DNA from: Vibrio brasiliensis LMG 20546
GTDB taxonomy: Bacteria > Pseudomonadota > Gammaproteobacteria > Enterobacterales > Vibrionaceae
NCBI RefSeq assembly: GCF_000189255.1
Contig: NZ_AEVS01000031.1
Span: 30,359-94,358, forward strand
Direction of reading: 5' to 3'
DNA length: 64,000 bases
Part shown: in pieces, positions 23,382 through 33,109 of the stretch
Layout of the letters: the number at the start of each line of letters is the position of its first letter
Numbering within the stretch: position 1 is the stretch's first letter
Program-made: the position numbers and the translations under genes
Notes under the pieces: generated by a model
What the model was told of the DNA's origin: nothing
Seen by the model: the letters and a program-made list of their open reading frames with translations, nothing else
Databases searched by the model: none

Positions 23382-25991
23382 ATGGTGGATAACATGAAAC
23401 AAAAATTTACTCCAACGCTACTCGCAGCAGTGGTAGCAGGTGCTCTCTCGTCTCCAGCAATGGCAGACGTAATTATTTCTCAGTATGTAGAAGGTGGTAG
23501 CAACAACAAGGCGATTGAAATTGCTAACACTGGTGATAGCGCCGTTTCTCTAGATGGCTACGAGCTGGCGAAAAAGACGAATGGTAAAGGCGACTGGAAT
23601 AGCCATCTATCTCTTAGTGGTCAGGTACTAGCAGCTGAAAGTGTGCTGGTCGTAGCGAACTCTCAAGCTAGTCAAGATATTAAAGATATCGCTGATATCT
23701 TAAACGGTTCTGTACTTACCTTTAACGGTGATGATCCTGTTGCATTGCTAAAAGACGGCGTTGAACACGATGTTCTGGGTGTAATGAATGACGTTGATTT
23801 TGCTAAAGACGTAACATTAGTTCGTAATTCGGATGCGATGACGCCATCTTCTACTTATGACGCTTCTCAATGGTCATCACTACCGAAAGACAGTATTGAA
23901 GGCCTTGGCGTTCTGGATGGTGGTACAGCACCTGAGCCGTTTGCCTGTACTCAGGATGGAGCGCAGCCAACCTTTACTTCTATTCAGGAGATTCAAGGTG
24001 AAGGTGATACCTCTCCATTTATTAACGGTTACCCATACATCACTGACGAAGAGTTCTTTGTTAAAGGTGTTGTAAGTGCAGTAACAACAGGTCTGACAAA
24101 AGGCTTCTACCTACAAGCGCTAACGGACGACTACAACCCGGAAACATCAGAAGGTCTGTTTGTACACACTAACCAGTCTAGTTCTGACCTGAAGGCTGGC
24201 GATGTTGTTTGTGTCAAAGGTAAGGTACAAGAGTACTACAACCATACGCAGCTAAAAGCTGAAAACAACAACTGGGTGAAGCAGGGTGAGCAAGCAGCAC
24301 CAAGTGCAACTGATATCGAAATTTTATCGACTGACGCAAACTTTGACCGCACTCTAGAGCGTTACGAAGGCATGTTAGTTAGAACGACTGAAGCATTGGA
24401 TATGCGTGTAACTCGTACGTTCGGCTATGATTACGCCGCTCGCCGAAACAACATGGTACTTGCTCAGGGCCGTATCAGCATGCAGCCAAACCAGAACTTC
24501 GCAGCAGGTTCTGAAGAAGCTAAACAGCAAAGTATCGAAAACGCAGAGCGTCGCCTGTACGTAGAGTCAGATGCGAAAGCAGCGAACGGTGAAGTCCCGT
24601 ACTACCCAGACTTTGGTCGTACAGATGTAGATCAAGATGGTTCGACAGAAGATTACATCCGTATCGACGATACGATTGTTGGTCTTGAGGGTGTAATTAC
24701 CTACAGCTACGGTGACTACCGTCTGATTCCAACCAATACCCTAACCAGCGAAAACTTTATTCGTAACGACCCTCGTACTGATGATATCGAGATGAAAGAG
24801 GGTGACTTACGTATCGCTACATTTAATGTATTGAACTACTTCAACTCGCCATTTGGTGGCGATGCGAATCCGCATGGTGATAACCGTGGTGCGAATAGTT
24901 ACGAAGAGTTTGAAGTACAGCAAGCGAAGATCGTTAACGCAATTCTACGTCTGGATGCTGACATCATTGGCCTGATGGAAATTGAAAACAACGGCTTTGG
25001 TGATAGTGGTGCAATTCGTCAGCTGGTTGACCAACTAAACTCGCGTATTGAGAAGAAGAAAGACCGTTACGATATCGTTGCGATCGACTCTAATGGCGAC
25101 AAAGTGACAGACGAGAACGACTACATCGGTACTGACGTCATTACAACAGGCGTAATTTACCGTCCGAAAGTAGTTAAGCTAAAAGAGTCTCGCGTTATCC
25201 CTATGCCAAGTCAGCAAGCTCCTGAAGTATTGGATGACAACGGTAAAGTGATTGAAGATGGTAAGAACTACCAACGTGACTCACTAGCGCCAACCTTTAA
25301 AGTTAAAGGTACTAAAGAGAAGATCACTGTGGCAATCAACCACCTTAAATCGAAAGGTTCTAAGTGTTGGGAAGATGCAGCACCTGTAGAGCAGGGTGGT
25401 CAAGGTGGTCAGGATCTCGATAAGCAGGGTTCTTGTGAGAACTTCCGTGTGGCAGCAGCGGTTGCTCTGGGCGATGCTCTGAATGAAATCGACGGTCACA
25501 AAGTGATTCTTGGTGATTTGAACGCTTATGGTATGGAAGATCCACTGCTAGTGCTGACAGATTACAGTGAAGAGAAATACGGTAAGACGATCAAAGCTGC
25601 ACGTAATACCTACATCGATGGTCAGGTTCAGTTCGGTGACGAAGGTGCGGTAATCACAGACAGCTACGGCTACATCAATGCAGTAGCGAAAGCGCATCCA
25701 AACAGCTGGAGCTACTCATACAATGATGAAGTGGGCGCTCTCGATCACCTGCTAATGAGCCCAAGCCTAGAGAAGCACTTTGTTGATGCAACTGACTGGC
25801 ATATCAATGGTGGTGAGTCGAAGCTGTTTGACTACAACGAAGAGTACAAGGGTGACCTACCTAAGTACAACGACCACTTCCGTTCTTCTGACCACGATCC
25901 AGCGGTTCTGGAACTAAACATGGCAGGTTCATTTGGCTTTGGTGCCATGATGTCACTGTTTGGTCTGGCTCTATGGCGTCGTCGTAAGTAG
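23382..25991 (+). CDS. Secreted ExeM/NucH-type extracellular nuclease with GlyGly-CTERM
   Basis: An 869-residue exported DNase resembling Shewanella ExeM and V. cholerae Xds. It has a signal peptide ending near SSPAMADV (about residue 28) and then a lamin-tail domain (residues about 30-160, IISQYVEGGSNNKAIEIAN). An OB-fold-type region follows (about 190-450). The endonuclease/exonuclease/phosphatase domain (about 480-855) shows LRIATFNVLNYF, IGLMEIENNG, NHLKSKGS, LGDLNAYG and the catalytic SSDHDPAVLEL. The C-terminal 20 residues (GSFGFGAMMSLFGLALWRRRK) form a Gly-rich, hydrophobic, basic GlyGly-CTERM tail, which is cut by rhombosortase during type II secretion. A start at 23394 (MKQKF) is equally possible. 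Likely roles are DNA scavenging, biofilm turnover and escape from neutrophil DNA traps. Confidence 0.93.
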   Translation: MVDNMKQKFTPTLLAAVVAGALSSPAMADVIISQYVEGGSNNKAIEIANTGDSAVSLDGYELAKKTNGKGDWNSHLSLSGQVLAAESVLVVANSQASQDIKDIADILNGSVLTFNGDDPVALLKDGVEHDVLGVMNDVDFAKDVTLVRNSDAMTPSSTYDASQWSSLPKDSIEGLGVLDGGTAPEPFACTQDGAQPTFTSIQEIQGEGDTSPFINGYPYITDEEFFVKGVVSAVTTGLTKGFYLQALTDDYNPETSEGLFVHTNQSSSDLKAGDVVCVKGKVQEYYNHTQLKAENNNWVKQGEQAAPSATDIEILSTDANFDRTLERYEGMLVRTTEALDMRVTRTFGYDYAARRNNMVLAQGRISMQPNQNFAAGSEEAKQQSIENAERRLYVESDAKAANGEVPYYPDFGRTDVDQDGSTEDYIRIDDTIVGLEGVITYSYGDYRLIPTNTLTSENFIRNDPRTDDIEMKEGDLRIATFNVLNYFNSPFGGDANPHGDNRGANSYEEFEVQQAKIVNAILRLDADIIGLMEIENNGFGDSGAIRQLVDQLNSRIEKKKDRYDIVAIDSNGDKVTDENDYIGTDVITTGVIYRPKVVKLKESRVIPMPSQQAPEVLDDNGKVIEDGKNYQRDSLAPTFKVKGTKEKITVAINHLKSKGSKCWEDAAPVEQGGQGGQDLDKQGSCENFRVAAAVALGDALNEIDGHKVILGDLNAYGMEDPLLVLTDYSEEKYGKTIKAARNTYIDGQVQFGDEGAVITDSYGYINAVAKAHPNSWSYSYNDEVGALDHLLMSPSLEKHFVDATDWHINGGESKLFDYNEEYKGDLPKYNDHFRSSDHDPAVLELNMAGSFGFGAMMSLFGLALWRRRK

Positions 25992-26014
25992 ATCTAAATT
26001 GATACTGTAAATGA

Positions 26015-26047
26015 TTAAGGCCAGTGAAAGCTGGCCTTATTTTATCG
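26015..26047 (+). terminator. Terminator of the nuclease gene
   Basis: AAGGCCAG / CTGGCCTT stem with a six-base loop followed by ATTTTAT, about 25 bases past the stop codon. Confidence 0.85.
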
Positions 26048-26126
26048 TTTCCGCTTGCCTTTCTTTGCTCATATTGCACAATACCCGCCCTTAACCAAGA
26101 AATTTATCAACGCTAGTCCTGAAGTC

Positions 26127-26714
26127 ATGCTGCTGATCATCGATAACTACGACTCTTTTACTTACAACCTTTACCAGTACTTCTGTGAGCTGGGTGCAGA
26201 GGTGAAAGTGGTGCGTAATGATGAAATCACAGTCGAGGAGATAGAAGCGTTGGCTCCGACTCACTTGGTTATCTCACCGGGCCCATGTACCCCGAACGAG
26301 GCTGGTGTGTCGCTGCAAGCCATCGAGTATTTTGCCGATAAGCTACCGATTTTAGGTGTCTGCTTAGGTCACCAGGCGATCGCTCAGGTGTTTGGTGGTG
26401 AGGTTGTGCGTGCCCGTCAGGTAATGCACGGAAAAACATCACCAATCCGTCATAATGATCACAGTGTTTTCTCTGGCCTGAATAATCCGTTGACGGTAAC
26501 CCGCTATCACTCACTGGTTGTTAAAAACGGGACTTTGCCTGACTGTTTTGAACTGACAGCATGGACAGAGCTGGAAGATGGCTCGATGGATGAGATCATG
26601 GGCTACCAACATAAAACCTTGCCAATTGATGCGGTACAGTTTCACCCTGAATCGATTAAAACAGAGCAAGGACACCAGATTCTGGCTAACTTTCTCGCTC
26701 GTCGACCAATTTAA
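26127..26714 (+). CDS. pabA: Aminodeoxychorismate synthase, glutamine amidotransferase component
   Basis: A 195-residue class I glutamine amidotransferase that supplies ammonia for p-aminobenzoate (folate) synthesis. It begins [18 protein letters not shown]. It carries the nucleophile in [15 protein letters not shown] (Cys about 79) and the His/Glu pair in AVQFHPESI near residue 170. Anthranilate synthase component II is nearly identical in sequence, but the location just before argD/astC matches the pabA-argD linkage of E. coli. The start at 26127 matches relatives; a longer in-frame extension from 26055 has no family similarity. Confidence 0.88.
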   Translation: MLLIIDNYDSFTYNLYQYFCELGAEVKVVRNDEITVEEIEALAPTHLVISPGPCTPNEAGVSLQAIEYFADKLPILGVCLGHQAIAQVFGGEVVRARQVMHGKTSPIRHNDHSVFSGLNNPLTVTRYHSLVVKNGTLPDCFELTAWTELEDGSMDEIMGYQHKTLPIDAVQFHPESIKTEQGHQILANFLARRPI

Positions 26715-27114
26715 ACGGGCTCTTTTCCTCCTATCGTCCTCGTTAAAGTGGACTTAGATCACTTTTCTTAACATTTCTTTCATAATTCTGGCGGCGGATA
26801 TTTTGTGAAAAAGTATGCGCGACGTCTGTCGTACCTACGCTAGAGCCCTTATCCAGACTATGATTAACCATAGCTTATCTTAGCTATAAGAATATATTGC
26901 TTCATAAAAGTAGTGGCGTGATGCATAAATACTCAGAGGTAGTGAGTATTGGACTCCGTAATGGGCGCTAAAAAGAATAAATCACTATTGAAATGGTTAA
27001 TTAAATGTAAATACAATGCCGTGATTGCTTAATGGCAAAACAATATCTTATTTCATTGATTGAAAGTAAGGACACCATATTCGCTATGCATGCGGTATCT
27101 AGAGGGAATGTGCA
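26715..27114 (+). promoter_or_regulatory. Upstream region of argD/astC with an ARG-box-like site
   Basis: About 400 bases with no gene. TGCATAAATACTCA (26922-26935) fits the E. coli ARG box (TGMAT-four A/T-ATKCA) at 12 or more positions. It is followed by an inverted repeat ATACTCA / TGAGTAT with a seven-base spacer (26929-26949), so it overlaps one arm. Near the start of the region CTATG-six bases-CATAG (26859-26874) is another small palindrome. ArgR control of this aminotransferase is expected from E. coli. A clear promoter was not fixed. Confidence 0.5.
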
Positions 27115-28329
27115 ATGACTGAACAAAATAAAGTAGAACGCGGTTTGTTTGATGAGGTAATGGTACCTTGTTATAACCCAATGGAAATGATCCCAGTAAA
27201 AGGCGAGGGTGCTCGTGTTTGGGATCAGCAAGGTACAGAATACATCGACTTTGCTGGTGGTATCGCCGTGAGCTGTCTAGGTCATTGTCACCCAGCAATG
27301 GTGAATGCACTAACAGAGCAGGGTCAAAAGCTTTGGCACCTGAGTAACGTTATGACTAACGAGCCTGCGCTGCGTCTAGCGAAAAAGCTAACAGACGTAT
27401 GTTTTGCTGAGAAAGTATTCTTTGCTAACTCAGGCGCAGAAGCTAACGAAGCAGCTCTAAAACTTGCTCGTCGTTACGCAGCTGACAAGTTTGGTCCTGA
27501 AAAATCAGAAATCATCGCATTTAAACAGGGTTTCCACGGCCGTACATTCTTTACGGTAACTGTTGGTGGCCAGGCTGCTTATTCAGATGGCTTTGGTCCT
27601 AAACCAGGCGATGTAACTCACCTACCATACAACGATGTTGAAGCACTTCGTGAGCACATCTCAGATCGTACATGTGCGATCATGATGGAGCCTCTACAAG
27701 GCGAAGGTGGCATCATTTCACCAACAGACGAGTTTGTTCAAACTGTTCGTGAGCTGTGTGATAAGCACAACGCACTACTTATCTTTGATGAAGTACAAAC
27801 AGGTAACGGTCGTACTGGTAACTTCTACGCGTACCAAGGTCTGGGTGTAACGCCAGATATTCTGAGCACTGCTAAGTCACTAGGTGGTGGTTTCCCAATC
27901 GGTGCAATGCTGACAACTACAGAGCTGTCTAAGCATCTTAAAGTCGGTACTCACGGCTCTACGTACGGCGGTAACCCACTAGCGTGTGCTGTTGCTGAAG
28001 CTGTGGTTGACGTGGTTAGCGCTCCTGAAACACTAGCCGGTGTTGCTGAGCGTGAAGCAATGTTCCGTGAAGGTTTAGCTAAACTGAATGACAAGTACAA
28101 CATGTTCGCTGAAGTACGCGGTAAAGGTCTGCTACTTGGTGCTGCACTGAACGATGAGTGGCAAGGTCGAGCTCGTGACGTTCTTGTTGCTGCGGGCAAA
28201 GAGGGCCTGATGGTTCTTGTTGCTGGTACTAATGTTGTTCGTTTCACACCATCACTAGTGATCAGCAAAGAAGAGATCGAAGAAGGTCTAGCAAGACTAG
28301 ATAAAGCACTATCTACACTAGTTAAATAA
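27115..28329 (+). CDS. argD: Acetylornithine/succinylornithine aminotransferase
   Basis: A 404-residue class III pyridoxal-phosphate aminotransferase used both in arginine synthesis (N-acetylornithine) and in catabolism (N-succinylornithine, AstC). It contains [36 protein letters not shown], the aspartate of [15 protein letters not shown], and the PLP lysine in [15 protein letters not shown]. The downstream astA and astD point to the catabolic AST role, so astC is an equally fair name. It follows pabA, the E. coli order. A MITE-like repeat sits between it and astA. Confidence 0.93.
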   Translation: MTEQNKVERGLFDEVMVPCYNPMEMIPVKGEGARVWDQQGTEYIDFAGGIAVSCLGHCHPAMVNALTEQGQKLWHLSNVMTNEPALRLAKKLTDVCFAEKVFFANSGAEANEAALKLARRYAADKFGPEKSEIIAFKQGFHGRTFFTVTVGGQAAYSDGFGPKPGDVTHLPYNDVEALREHISDRTCAIMMEPLQGEGGIISPTDEFVQTVRELCDKHNALLIFDEVQTGNGRTGNFYAYQGLGVTPDILSTAKSLGGGFPIGAMLTTTELSKHLKVGTHGSTYGGNPLACAVAEAVVDVVSAPETLAGVAEREAMFREGLAKLNDKYNMFAEVRGKGLLLGAALNDEWQGRARDVLVAAGKEGLMVLVAGTNVVRFTPSLVISKEEIEEGLARLDKALSTLVK

Positions 28330-28372
28330 TAATTCAACAAACCGGGGGGGCTGTTTTCAATAGCTCTCCCCT

Positions 28373-28535
28373 ATACCAGTGCTACCTGTCATATGTTCGG
28401 GTAATTGCGCAGGAAAAATCGCTTAGAACAAGGCGCAGCTTGCAGCGAGCTAGCGGGCCTAACTTCAAAAGCTGCAACGCAGTTATCAGCGATTTTAACC
28501 AGCAAGAACGAATAGATGACCGGTAGCATTGGTAT
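28373..28535. mobile_element. MITE-like repeat, copy 2 (163 bp)
   Basis: Same family as 4477-4638. The left end is ATACCAGTGCTACCTGTCAT and the right end, read on the other strand, is ATACCAATGCTACCGGTCAT; the two 27-base ends match at about 23 positions. Internal fold-back segments AAAATCGCT / AGCGATTTT are conserved. The element lies inside the ast operon between argD/astC (ends 28329) and astA (starts 28558). It contains no gene; the ATG near 28516 in its right end is in frame with astA but is not needed. Confidence 0.85.
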
Positions 28536-28557
28536 CCTGCATCAGGAGGGAGTATCG

Positions 28558-29577
28558 ATGCTGGTTGTTCGCCCTATCGCAATGTCGGACTACGATGCGC
28601 TGCATACATGTGCAGTAGAGTCAGGTCACGGATTCACATCTCTACCAGTTAACGAAGAACTGTTAACAAACCGAATTACTCATTCAGAGTACAGCTTTAC
28701 TAAACCAGACGTCACTGAACCAGGTGATGAAGGTTACCTAATGGTGGGCTTTGATAGTGAAACTGGCGAAGTCGCTGGTTGTACAGGTATCGAAGCCTCT
28801 ATCGGTTGGGATGTTCCTTTTTACTCATACCATATCAGTACCATTGTTCACTCATCAGCGAAGCTAGGTGTAAACAATGTGGTGAAACTACTGACATTTG
28901 GTAATAACTACACCGGTTGTAGTGAAATCTGTACTCTGTTCTTAAGACCAACTTTCCGTGGTGGTCTCAACGGTCGTTTGATGTCTAAGTGTCGTTTCTT
29001 AATGATGGCAGAGCACCCACACCGCTTCTCAAAAACGGTATTTGCTGAAATGCGTGGCGTTTCAGACGAAGAAGGTAATTCACCGTTCTGGCAATGGCTG
29101 CAAGAGCACTTCTTCTCAATTGACTTCACTATGGCTGACTACCTGACAGGTATTGGTAAGAAAGGTTTCATCGCCGATCTTATGCCTAAGCTACCAATTT
29201 ACATCAACCTACTAAGCAAAGAAGCTCAGGCGGTTATTGGTCAGGTACATGACAACACTAAACCTGCTCTACGCTTACTAGAGAAAGAAGGTTTCACTTG
29301 CCGTAACTACGTCGATATTTTCGATGGTGGCCCTACAGTTGAGTGTGATGTACGTAACATCGAGTCGGTACGCCACTCTTTCCGAGCTAAAGTGACCATC
29401 GCGGAGCATACAAGTTCTCAAGACTACTTAATCTCAAACACATCGTTTGAAGATTTCCGTGCTGCGGCAGCTAAAGGTGCTTACGACCAGGCTTCAGAGA
29501 CAGTGATTCTTTCTCCTGAAGTAGCGCAAGCACTGAAAGTAAGTGAAGGCGAATTCGTTCGTATGTTGGCTCAGTAA
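28558..29577 (+). CDS. astA: Arginine N-succinyltransferase
   Basis: A 339-residue GNAT-like acyltransferase that starts the arginine succinyltransferase pathway by making N-succinylarginine. It begins LVVRPIAMSDYDALHTCAVESGHGFTSLP, the family N-terminus. It also contains GEVAGCTGIEASIGWDVPFY and FLRPTFRGGLNGRLMSKCRF, the CoA-binding region. The start at 28558 follows a CAGGAGGGAG ribosome-binding site; an upstream extension from 28516 would be encoded by the MITE-like repeat and is rejected. It lies between argD/astC and astD; astB and astE are not in this window. Confidence 0.95.
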   Translation: MLVVRPIAMSDYDALHTCAVESGHGFTSLPVNEELLTNRITHSEYSFTKPDVTEPGDEGYLMVGFDSETGEVAGCTGIEASIGWDVPFYSYHISTIVHSSAKLGVNNVVKLLTFGNNYTGCSEICTLFLRPTFRGGLNGRLMSKCRFLMMAEHPHRFSKTVFAEMRGVSDEEGNSPFWQWLQEHFFSIDFTMADYLTGIGKKGFIADLMPKLPIYINLLSKEAQAVIGQVHDNTKPALRLLEKEGFTCRNYVDIFDGGPTVECDVRNIESVRHSFRAKVTIAEHTSSQDYLISNTSFEDFRAAAAKGAYDQASETVILSPEVAQALKVSEGEFVRMLAQ

Positions 29578-29612
29578 AGCCAAGTATTTAGAAGAGTGTG
29601 AAGGAACAAATT

Positions 29613-31070
29613 ATGACACATTGGATTGCCGGAGATTGGGTTGCGGGCCAAGGCGAGTCTATGGACTCAATCAGTCCATATAACAATGAAGTAATCTGGC
29701 AGGGCGTGAGTGCAACGCCACAGCAGGTTGAGCAAGCGGTATCTGCTGCTCGCAGCGCATTTGTTGGCTGGAAGAAAATGAGCTTTGCTGAACGTGAAGC
29801 TTTGGTTCTGGCTTTTGCCGAGAAAGTGAAAGAGAACAGTGAAGAGATCGCGCAGATCATTGCTAAAGAGACGGGTAAACCTATCTGGGAAACGCGTACT
29901 GAAGCCGCTGCTATGGCAGGTAAAATCGCTATCTCTATCCGTGCTTATCATGACCGTACTGGTGAAGCTCAGCGTGAAGCTGCCGGTAACCAAATCGTAT
30001 TGCGTCACCGCCCACTTGGCGTGATGGCTGTGTTTGGTCCATACAACTTCCCAGGTCACCTGCCAAATGGTCACATCGTACCGGCACTACTTGCTGGTAA
30101 CACGGTAGTCTTCAAACCTTCCGAGCAGACACCATTGACCGGTGAGTTTGCAATGAAACTATGGGATCAGGTTGGTCTGCCAAAAGGCGTTATCAACCTG
30201 GTTCAGGGTGCTAAAGAGACTGGTATCGCACTGGCTGATTCAAAAGGTCTGGACGGTGTCCTATTCACTGGTAGTGCAAATACTGGTCACATCCTTCACC
30301 GTCAGTTCGCTGGTCAGCCGGGTAAAATGTTGGCGCTTGAGATGGGCGGTAACAACCCGATGGTTATCTCTGATAACTATGGCGATGTGGATGCGACGGT
30401 GTACACCATTATTCAGTCTGCGTTTATCAGTGCCGGTCAGCGTTGTACATGTGCACGTCGTCTGTATGTTCCTGTTGGCGAGAAGGGCGATCTGTTAGTC
30501 AGCAAGCTCGTTGAAGCAACCAATAAGATTCGTGTCGACCAGCCATTTGCAGAACCAGCACCATTTATGGGCCCACAGATTTCAAAAGCGGCTGCTGATT
30601 TCATTCTTGCGGCGCAAGCGAACCTGCAAAAGCTTGGTGGTGAGAGTCTCATCGAAGCGAAAGCGGGAGAAGCAGCATTCGTTACTCCGGGTATTATCGA
30701 CGTAACTGCGATTGCTGAATTACCTGATGAAGAGTACTTCGGTCCACTACTTCAGGTTGTCCGCTACCAAGGTCTTGAGAAAGCGGTTGAACTGGCTAAC
30801 GATACACGCTTTGGTCTATCAGCTGGTCTTGTATCAACGGATGACAGCGAGTGGGACTACTTTGTTGACCACATTCGCGCGGGCATCGTGAACCGTAACC
30901 GTCAGCTGACAGGTGCAAGTGGTGATGCGCCGTTTGGCGGCCCGGGCGCTTCTGGCAACCTGAGACCAAGTGCGTACTACGCAGCTGATTACTGTGCTTA
31001 CCCTATGGCTTCAATGGAAGGGGGAGAAACTGTTCTTCCAGCGACCTTAAGCCCGGGCGTTGAGCTATAG
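29613..31070 (+). CDS. astD: Succinylglutamate semialdehyde dehydrogenase
   Basis: A 485-residue NAD-dependent aldehyde dehydrogenase that oxidises N-succinylglutamate semialdehyde in the AST pathway. It has [20 protein letters not shown], the GS-motif [13 protein letters not shown], the glutamate in LEMGGNNPM and the catalytic cysteine in [15 protein letters not shown]. It ends with the AST-type C-terminus [21 protein letters not shown]. The start at 29613 follows AAGGAAC; a longer frame from 29598 is less likely. It closes the visible ast run and is followed by a terminator. Confidence 0.96.
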   Translation: MTHWIAGDWVAGQGESMDSISPYNNEVIWQGVSATPQQVEQAVSAARSAFVGWKKMSFAEREALVLAFAEKVKENSEEIAQIIAKETGKPIWETRTEAAAMAGKIAISIRAYHDRTGEAQREAAGNQIVLRHRPLGVMAVFGPYNFPGHLPNGHIVPALLAGNTVVFKPSEQTPLTGEFAMKLWDQVGLPKGVINLVQGAKETGIALADSKGLDGVLFTGSANTGHILHRQFAGQPGKMLALEMGGNNPMVISDNYGDVDATVYTIIQSAFISAGQRCTCARRLYVPVGEKGDLLVSKLVEATNKIRVDQPFAEPAPFMGPQISKAAADFILAAQANLQKLGGESLIEAKAGEAAFVTPGIIDVTAIAELPDEEYFGPLLQVVRYQGLEKAVELANDTRFGLSAGLVSTDDSEWDYFVDHIRAGIVNRNRQLTGASGDAPFGGPGASGNLRPSAYYAADYCAYPMASMEGGETVLPATLSPGVEL

Positions 31071-31100
31071 GAAGATAACTTCGTTTAAAGTTTTCCCTTT

Positions 31101-31129
31101 TTGCCTCCCTGAGCCGGGAGGCATTTTTA
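31101..31129 (+). terminator. Terminator of the ast operon
   Basis: TGCCTCCC / GGGAGGCA stem followed by TTTTT, about 30 bases past the astD stop codon. A perfect 14-base palindrome CGTCAAGCTTGACG (31132-31145) follows at once. Confidence 0.88.
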
Positions 31130-31246
31130 AACGTCAAGCTTGACGGCTGTCTGATCAGATTTCTGGACACTTTTGGTCAGGTGGCCTCTTTTATAACAAT
31201 AATGAGTATCCCTAAAACGTAAACAACCTCTATACAAGGAGGCGTT

Positions 31247-32038
31247 ATGACGCCAGATGTTCTATTCCAACAGTTATGGAATGACTATATTCAACGCTTG
31301 TGTCCCTCTGCTGAAAAAGTGCATCAACTTCTGCAAGAAAATGAAGCACTGATCAATGACCACATCGCACTACGTACTTTCAATGTAGAGCCACTAGGTA
31401 TCGCAACTCTTGCACAGCCATTTCTGGATGCAGGTTATAAACCTTGTGGTGAGTATGTTTTTGAAAGCAAAAAACTTGCTGCGAAACACTTCGAACACCC
31501 AGATCCAAAACAGCCAAAAGTCTTCATCAGTGAACTTAAAGTTGATGAGTGCTCTAGTGAGCTACAAGCTATCGTTGCCAAGCTAGTAGAGCAAGTAGAC
31601 AGCGATAAGCTAAAAGGTCATGAGTTCTTGTATGGCGGTCGTTTGTGGGATCTAAGCTACGCTGATTTCCAGACGCTGGCTAAAGAGAGCGAGTACGCTT
31701 CCTGGTTAGCTGCCCATGGTTACGGTGCGAACCACTTTACTGTCAGTGTTAACCAACTTAATGCGTTTGATGAGGTGAAAGGTGTTAATGATCACCTTCG
31801 CTCAGCTGGCTTTACTATCAACGAGTTTGGTGGCGAAGTGAAAGGCTCTCCTGACGTATTACTAGAGCAGTCTTCTACAATGGCTGACAAAGTTGCCGTT
31901 CAGTTTACTGAAGGTAGTGAAATCATCCCAGGCGGTTTCTACGAGTTTGCTAAGCGTTACCCAATGAGTAACGGTGAACTTTACCCAGGATTTGTCGCAG
32001 CGTCTGCTGACAAGATCTTCGAAAGTACTAACGGGTAA
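31247..32038 (+). CDS. DUF1338 family protein (2-oxoadipate dioxygenase-like)
   Basis: A 263-residue protein of the DUF1338 family, which belongs to the VOC-like metal-dependent fold. Some members (HglS, YdcJ) turn 2-oxoadipate into 2-hydroxyglutarate in lysine breakdown. Visible features are NDHIALRTFNV with a candidate metal histidine near residue 43, HGYGANHFTVSVNQL with another near residue 163, and SEIIPGGFYEFAKRYP near the C-terminus. At 263 residues it is the short form. It follows astD after a terminator and 110 bases, with an AAGGAGG ribosome-binding site. Its substrate here is unknown; a role in arginine catabolism is only suggested by proximity. Confidence 0.8.
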   Translation: MTPDVLFQQLWNDYIQRLCPSAEKVHQLLQENEALINDHIALRTFNVEPLGIATLAQPFLDAGYKPCGEYVFESKKLAAKHFEHPDPKQPKVFISELKVDECSSELQAIVAKLVEQVDSDKLKGHEFLYGGRLWDLSYADFQTLAKESEYASWLAAHGYGANHFTVSVNQLNAFDEVKGVNDHLRSAGFTINEFGGEVKGSPDVLLEQSSTMADKVAVQFTEGSEIIPGGFYEFAKRYPMSNGELYPGFVAASADKIFESTNG

Positions 32039-32175
32039 AGAGCAGAAGCGAGAATCTAGACCGCTTCGCTCCGAGAATCGAGTTCGGACTTCGTCCTTCG
32101 AGAGGTGCGCGTTATAGCTGATGAGTAAGTCTCTGACACCGAATTTTTGTAGGGACTTATGTCTAAAAGATAGAA
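32039..32175. repeat. REP-like hairpin array with conserved tail, copy 3
   Basis: Begins one base after the DUF1338 stop codon. It has two or three short hairpin units (for example GGACTTCGTCC) with CCGAGA and TTCGAGA spacers, ending GAGAGGTGCGCGTTATAGCTG (32101-32120). The tail is related to the one in copy 1 and ends ATGTCTAAAAGATAG. It lies between convergent genes (DUF1338 and crp). Confidence 0.82.
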
Positions 32176-32178
32176 AAC

Positions 32179-32214
32179 AAAAAGCCACCAATGTCTCCAT
32201 TGGTGGCTTTTATA
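32179..32214 (-). terminator. Bidirectional terminator between DUF1338 and crp
   Basis: Perfect 12-base stem AAAGCCACCAAT / ATTGGTGGCTTT with a six-base loop, 25 bases past the crp stop codon. T-rich runs follow on both strands. Confidence 0.92.
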
Positions 32215-32234
32215 ATTTTATCGGTTAATCGAAA

Positions 32235-32867
32235 TTAACGAGTGCCGTAAACAACGATTGTCTTACCGTGTGCAGAAATCAGGTTCTGCTCTTCAAGCAT
32301 CTTCAAGATACGACCAACTGTCTCACGAGAACAGCCAACGATCTGACCGATTTCCTGACGAGTGATCTTGATTTGCATGCCGTCTGGGTGAGTCATTGCA
32401 TCTGGTTGCTTCGCTAGGTTAAGTAGCGTTTGAGCAATACGACCAGTTACGTCTAGGAATGCAAGGTCGCCCACTTTTTGGCTAGTTACTTGTAGACGAC
32501 TTGCCATCTGCGCTGAAAGACGCATTAAGATATCCGGGTTCACTTGGATAAGCTGACGGAATTTCTTGAATGAGATTTCCGCAACTTCACAAGGAGATTT
32601 TGCACGAACCCATGCGGTACGCTCCTGGTCTTCTTCGAATAGACCAAGTTCGCCGATGAAGTCACCTTGGTTTAGGTAAGAAAGGATCATTTCCTTACCT
32701 TCTTCGTCTTTGATAAGAACCGCTACAGAACCTTTAACGATGTAGTACAAAGTCTCTGCTTTCTCGCCCGCGTGAATTAGCGTGCTTTTTGAAGGGTACT
32801 TATGAATATGACAATGTGAAAGGAACCACTCTAATGTTGGGTCGGTTTGAGGTTTACCTAGAACCAT
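32235..32867 (-). CDS. crp: cAMP receptor protein (catabolite activator)
   Basis: A 210-residue global regulator nearly identical to E. coli CRP. The cyclic-nucleotide domain (residues about 10-120, with [28 protein letters not shown]) is followed by the C-terminal helix-turn-helix. There [18 protein letters not shown] carries the recognition-helix Arg and Glu at positions 181-182. It is transcribed towards a bidirectional terminator. A CRP-like site lies about 195 bases upstream (33061-33076), in keeping with autoregulation. Identity is near certain. Confidence 0.99.
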   Translation of the reverse strand: MVLGKPQTDPTLEWFLSHCHIHKYPSKSTLIHAGEKAETLYYIVKGSVAVLIKDEEGKEMILSYLNQGDFIGELGLFEEDQERTAWVRAKSPCEVAEISFKKFRQLIQVNPDILMRLSAQMASRLQVTSQKVGDLAFLDVTGRIAQTLLNLAKQPDAMTHPDGMQIKITRQEIGQIVGCSRETVGRILKMLEEQNLISAHGKTIVVYGTR

Positions 32868-33060
32868 AATATCTCACTTCCTCTGCAGGGTACGCTTGCC
32901 GCTTTCCATGTTTTAGCTAAGCCTTAATTAAGACCTACTAGGATAAGAGCACTTTTTAAATGCTGCAAGCCAACTTGTATGTCGGCTACAAATAGTATCC
33001 TTTTTCGCGCATTATTTCTTGATTTTAATCGGGTACAATAGGGTTTTTAGTACGCAAAAC

Positions 33061-33076
33061 TGTGCACATGATCACG
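33061..33076. promoter_or_regulatory. Candidate CRP site upstream of crp
   Basis: TGTGCACATGATCACG has TGTGC-six bases-TCACG, eight of ten CRP core positions. It lies between prkB and crp, about 195 bases from the crp start codon. The crp promoter itself probably lies near TTGTAC around 33035-33040 on the minus strand, but this is uncertain. Confidence 0.4.
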
Positions 33077-33109
33077 GTATGAAAAGTAATCGTGTTCTAG
33101 TTGTGAGCT

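Noticed and set aside
28516-28557. N-terminal extension of astA
   Set aside because: It is encoded by the right end of the MITE-like repeat; the ATG at 28558 has a strong ribosome-binding site and the family N-terminus.
27115-31070. Complete astCADBE operon
   Set aside because: Only argD/astC, astA and astD are present; no frame with AstB or AstE features exists in the window.
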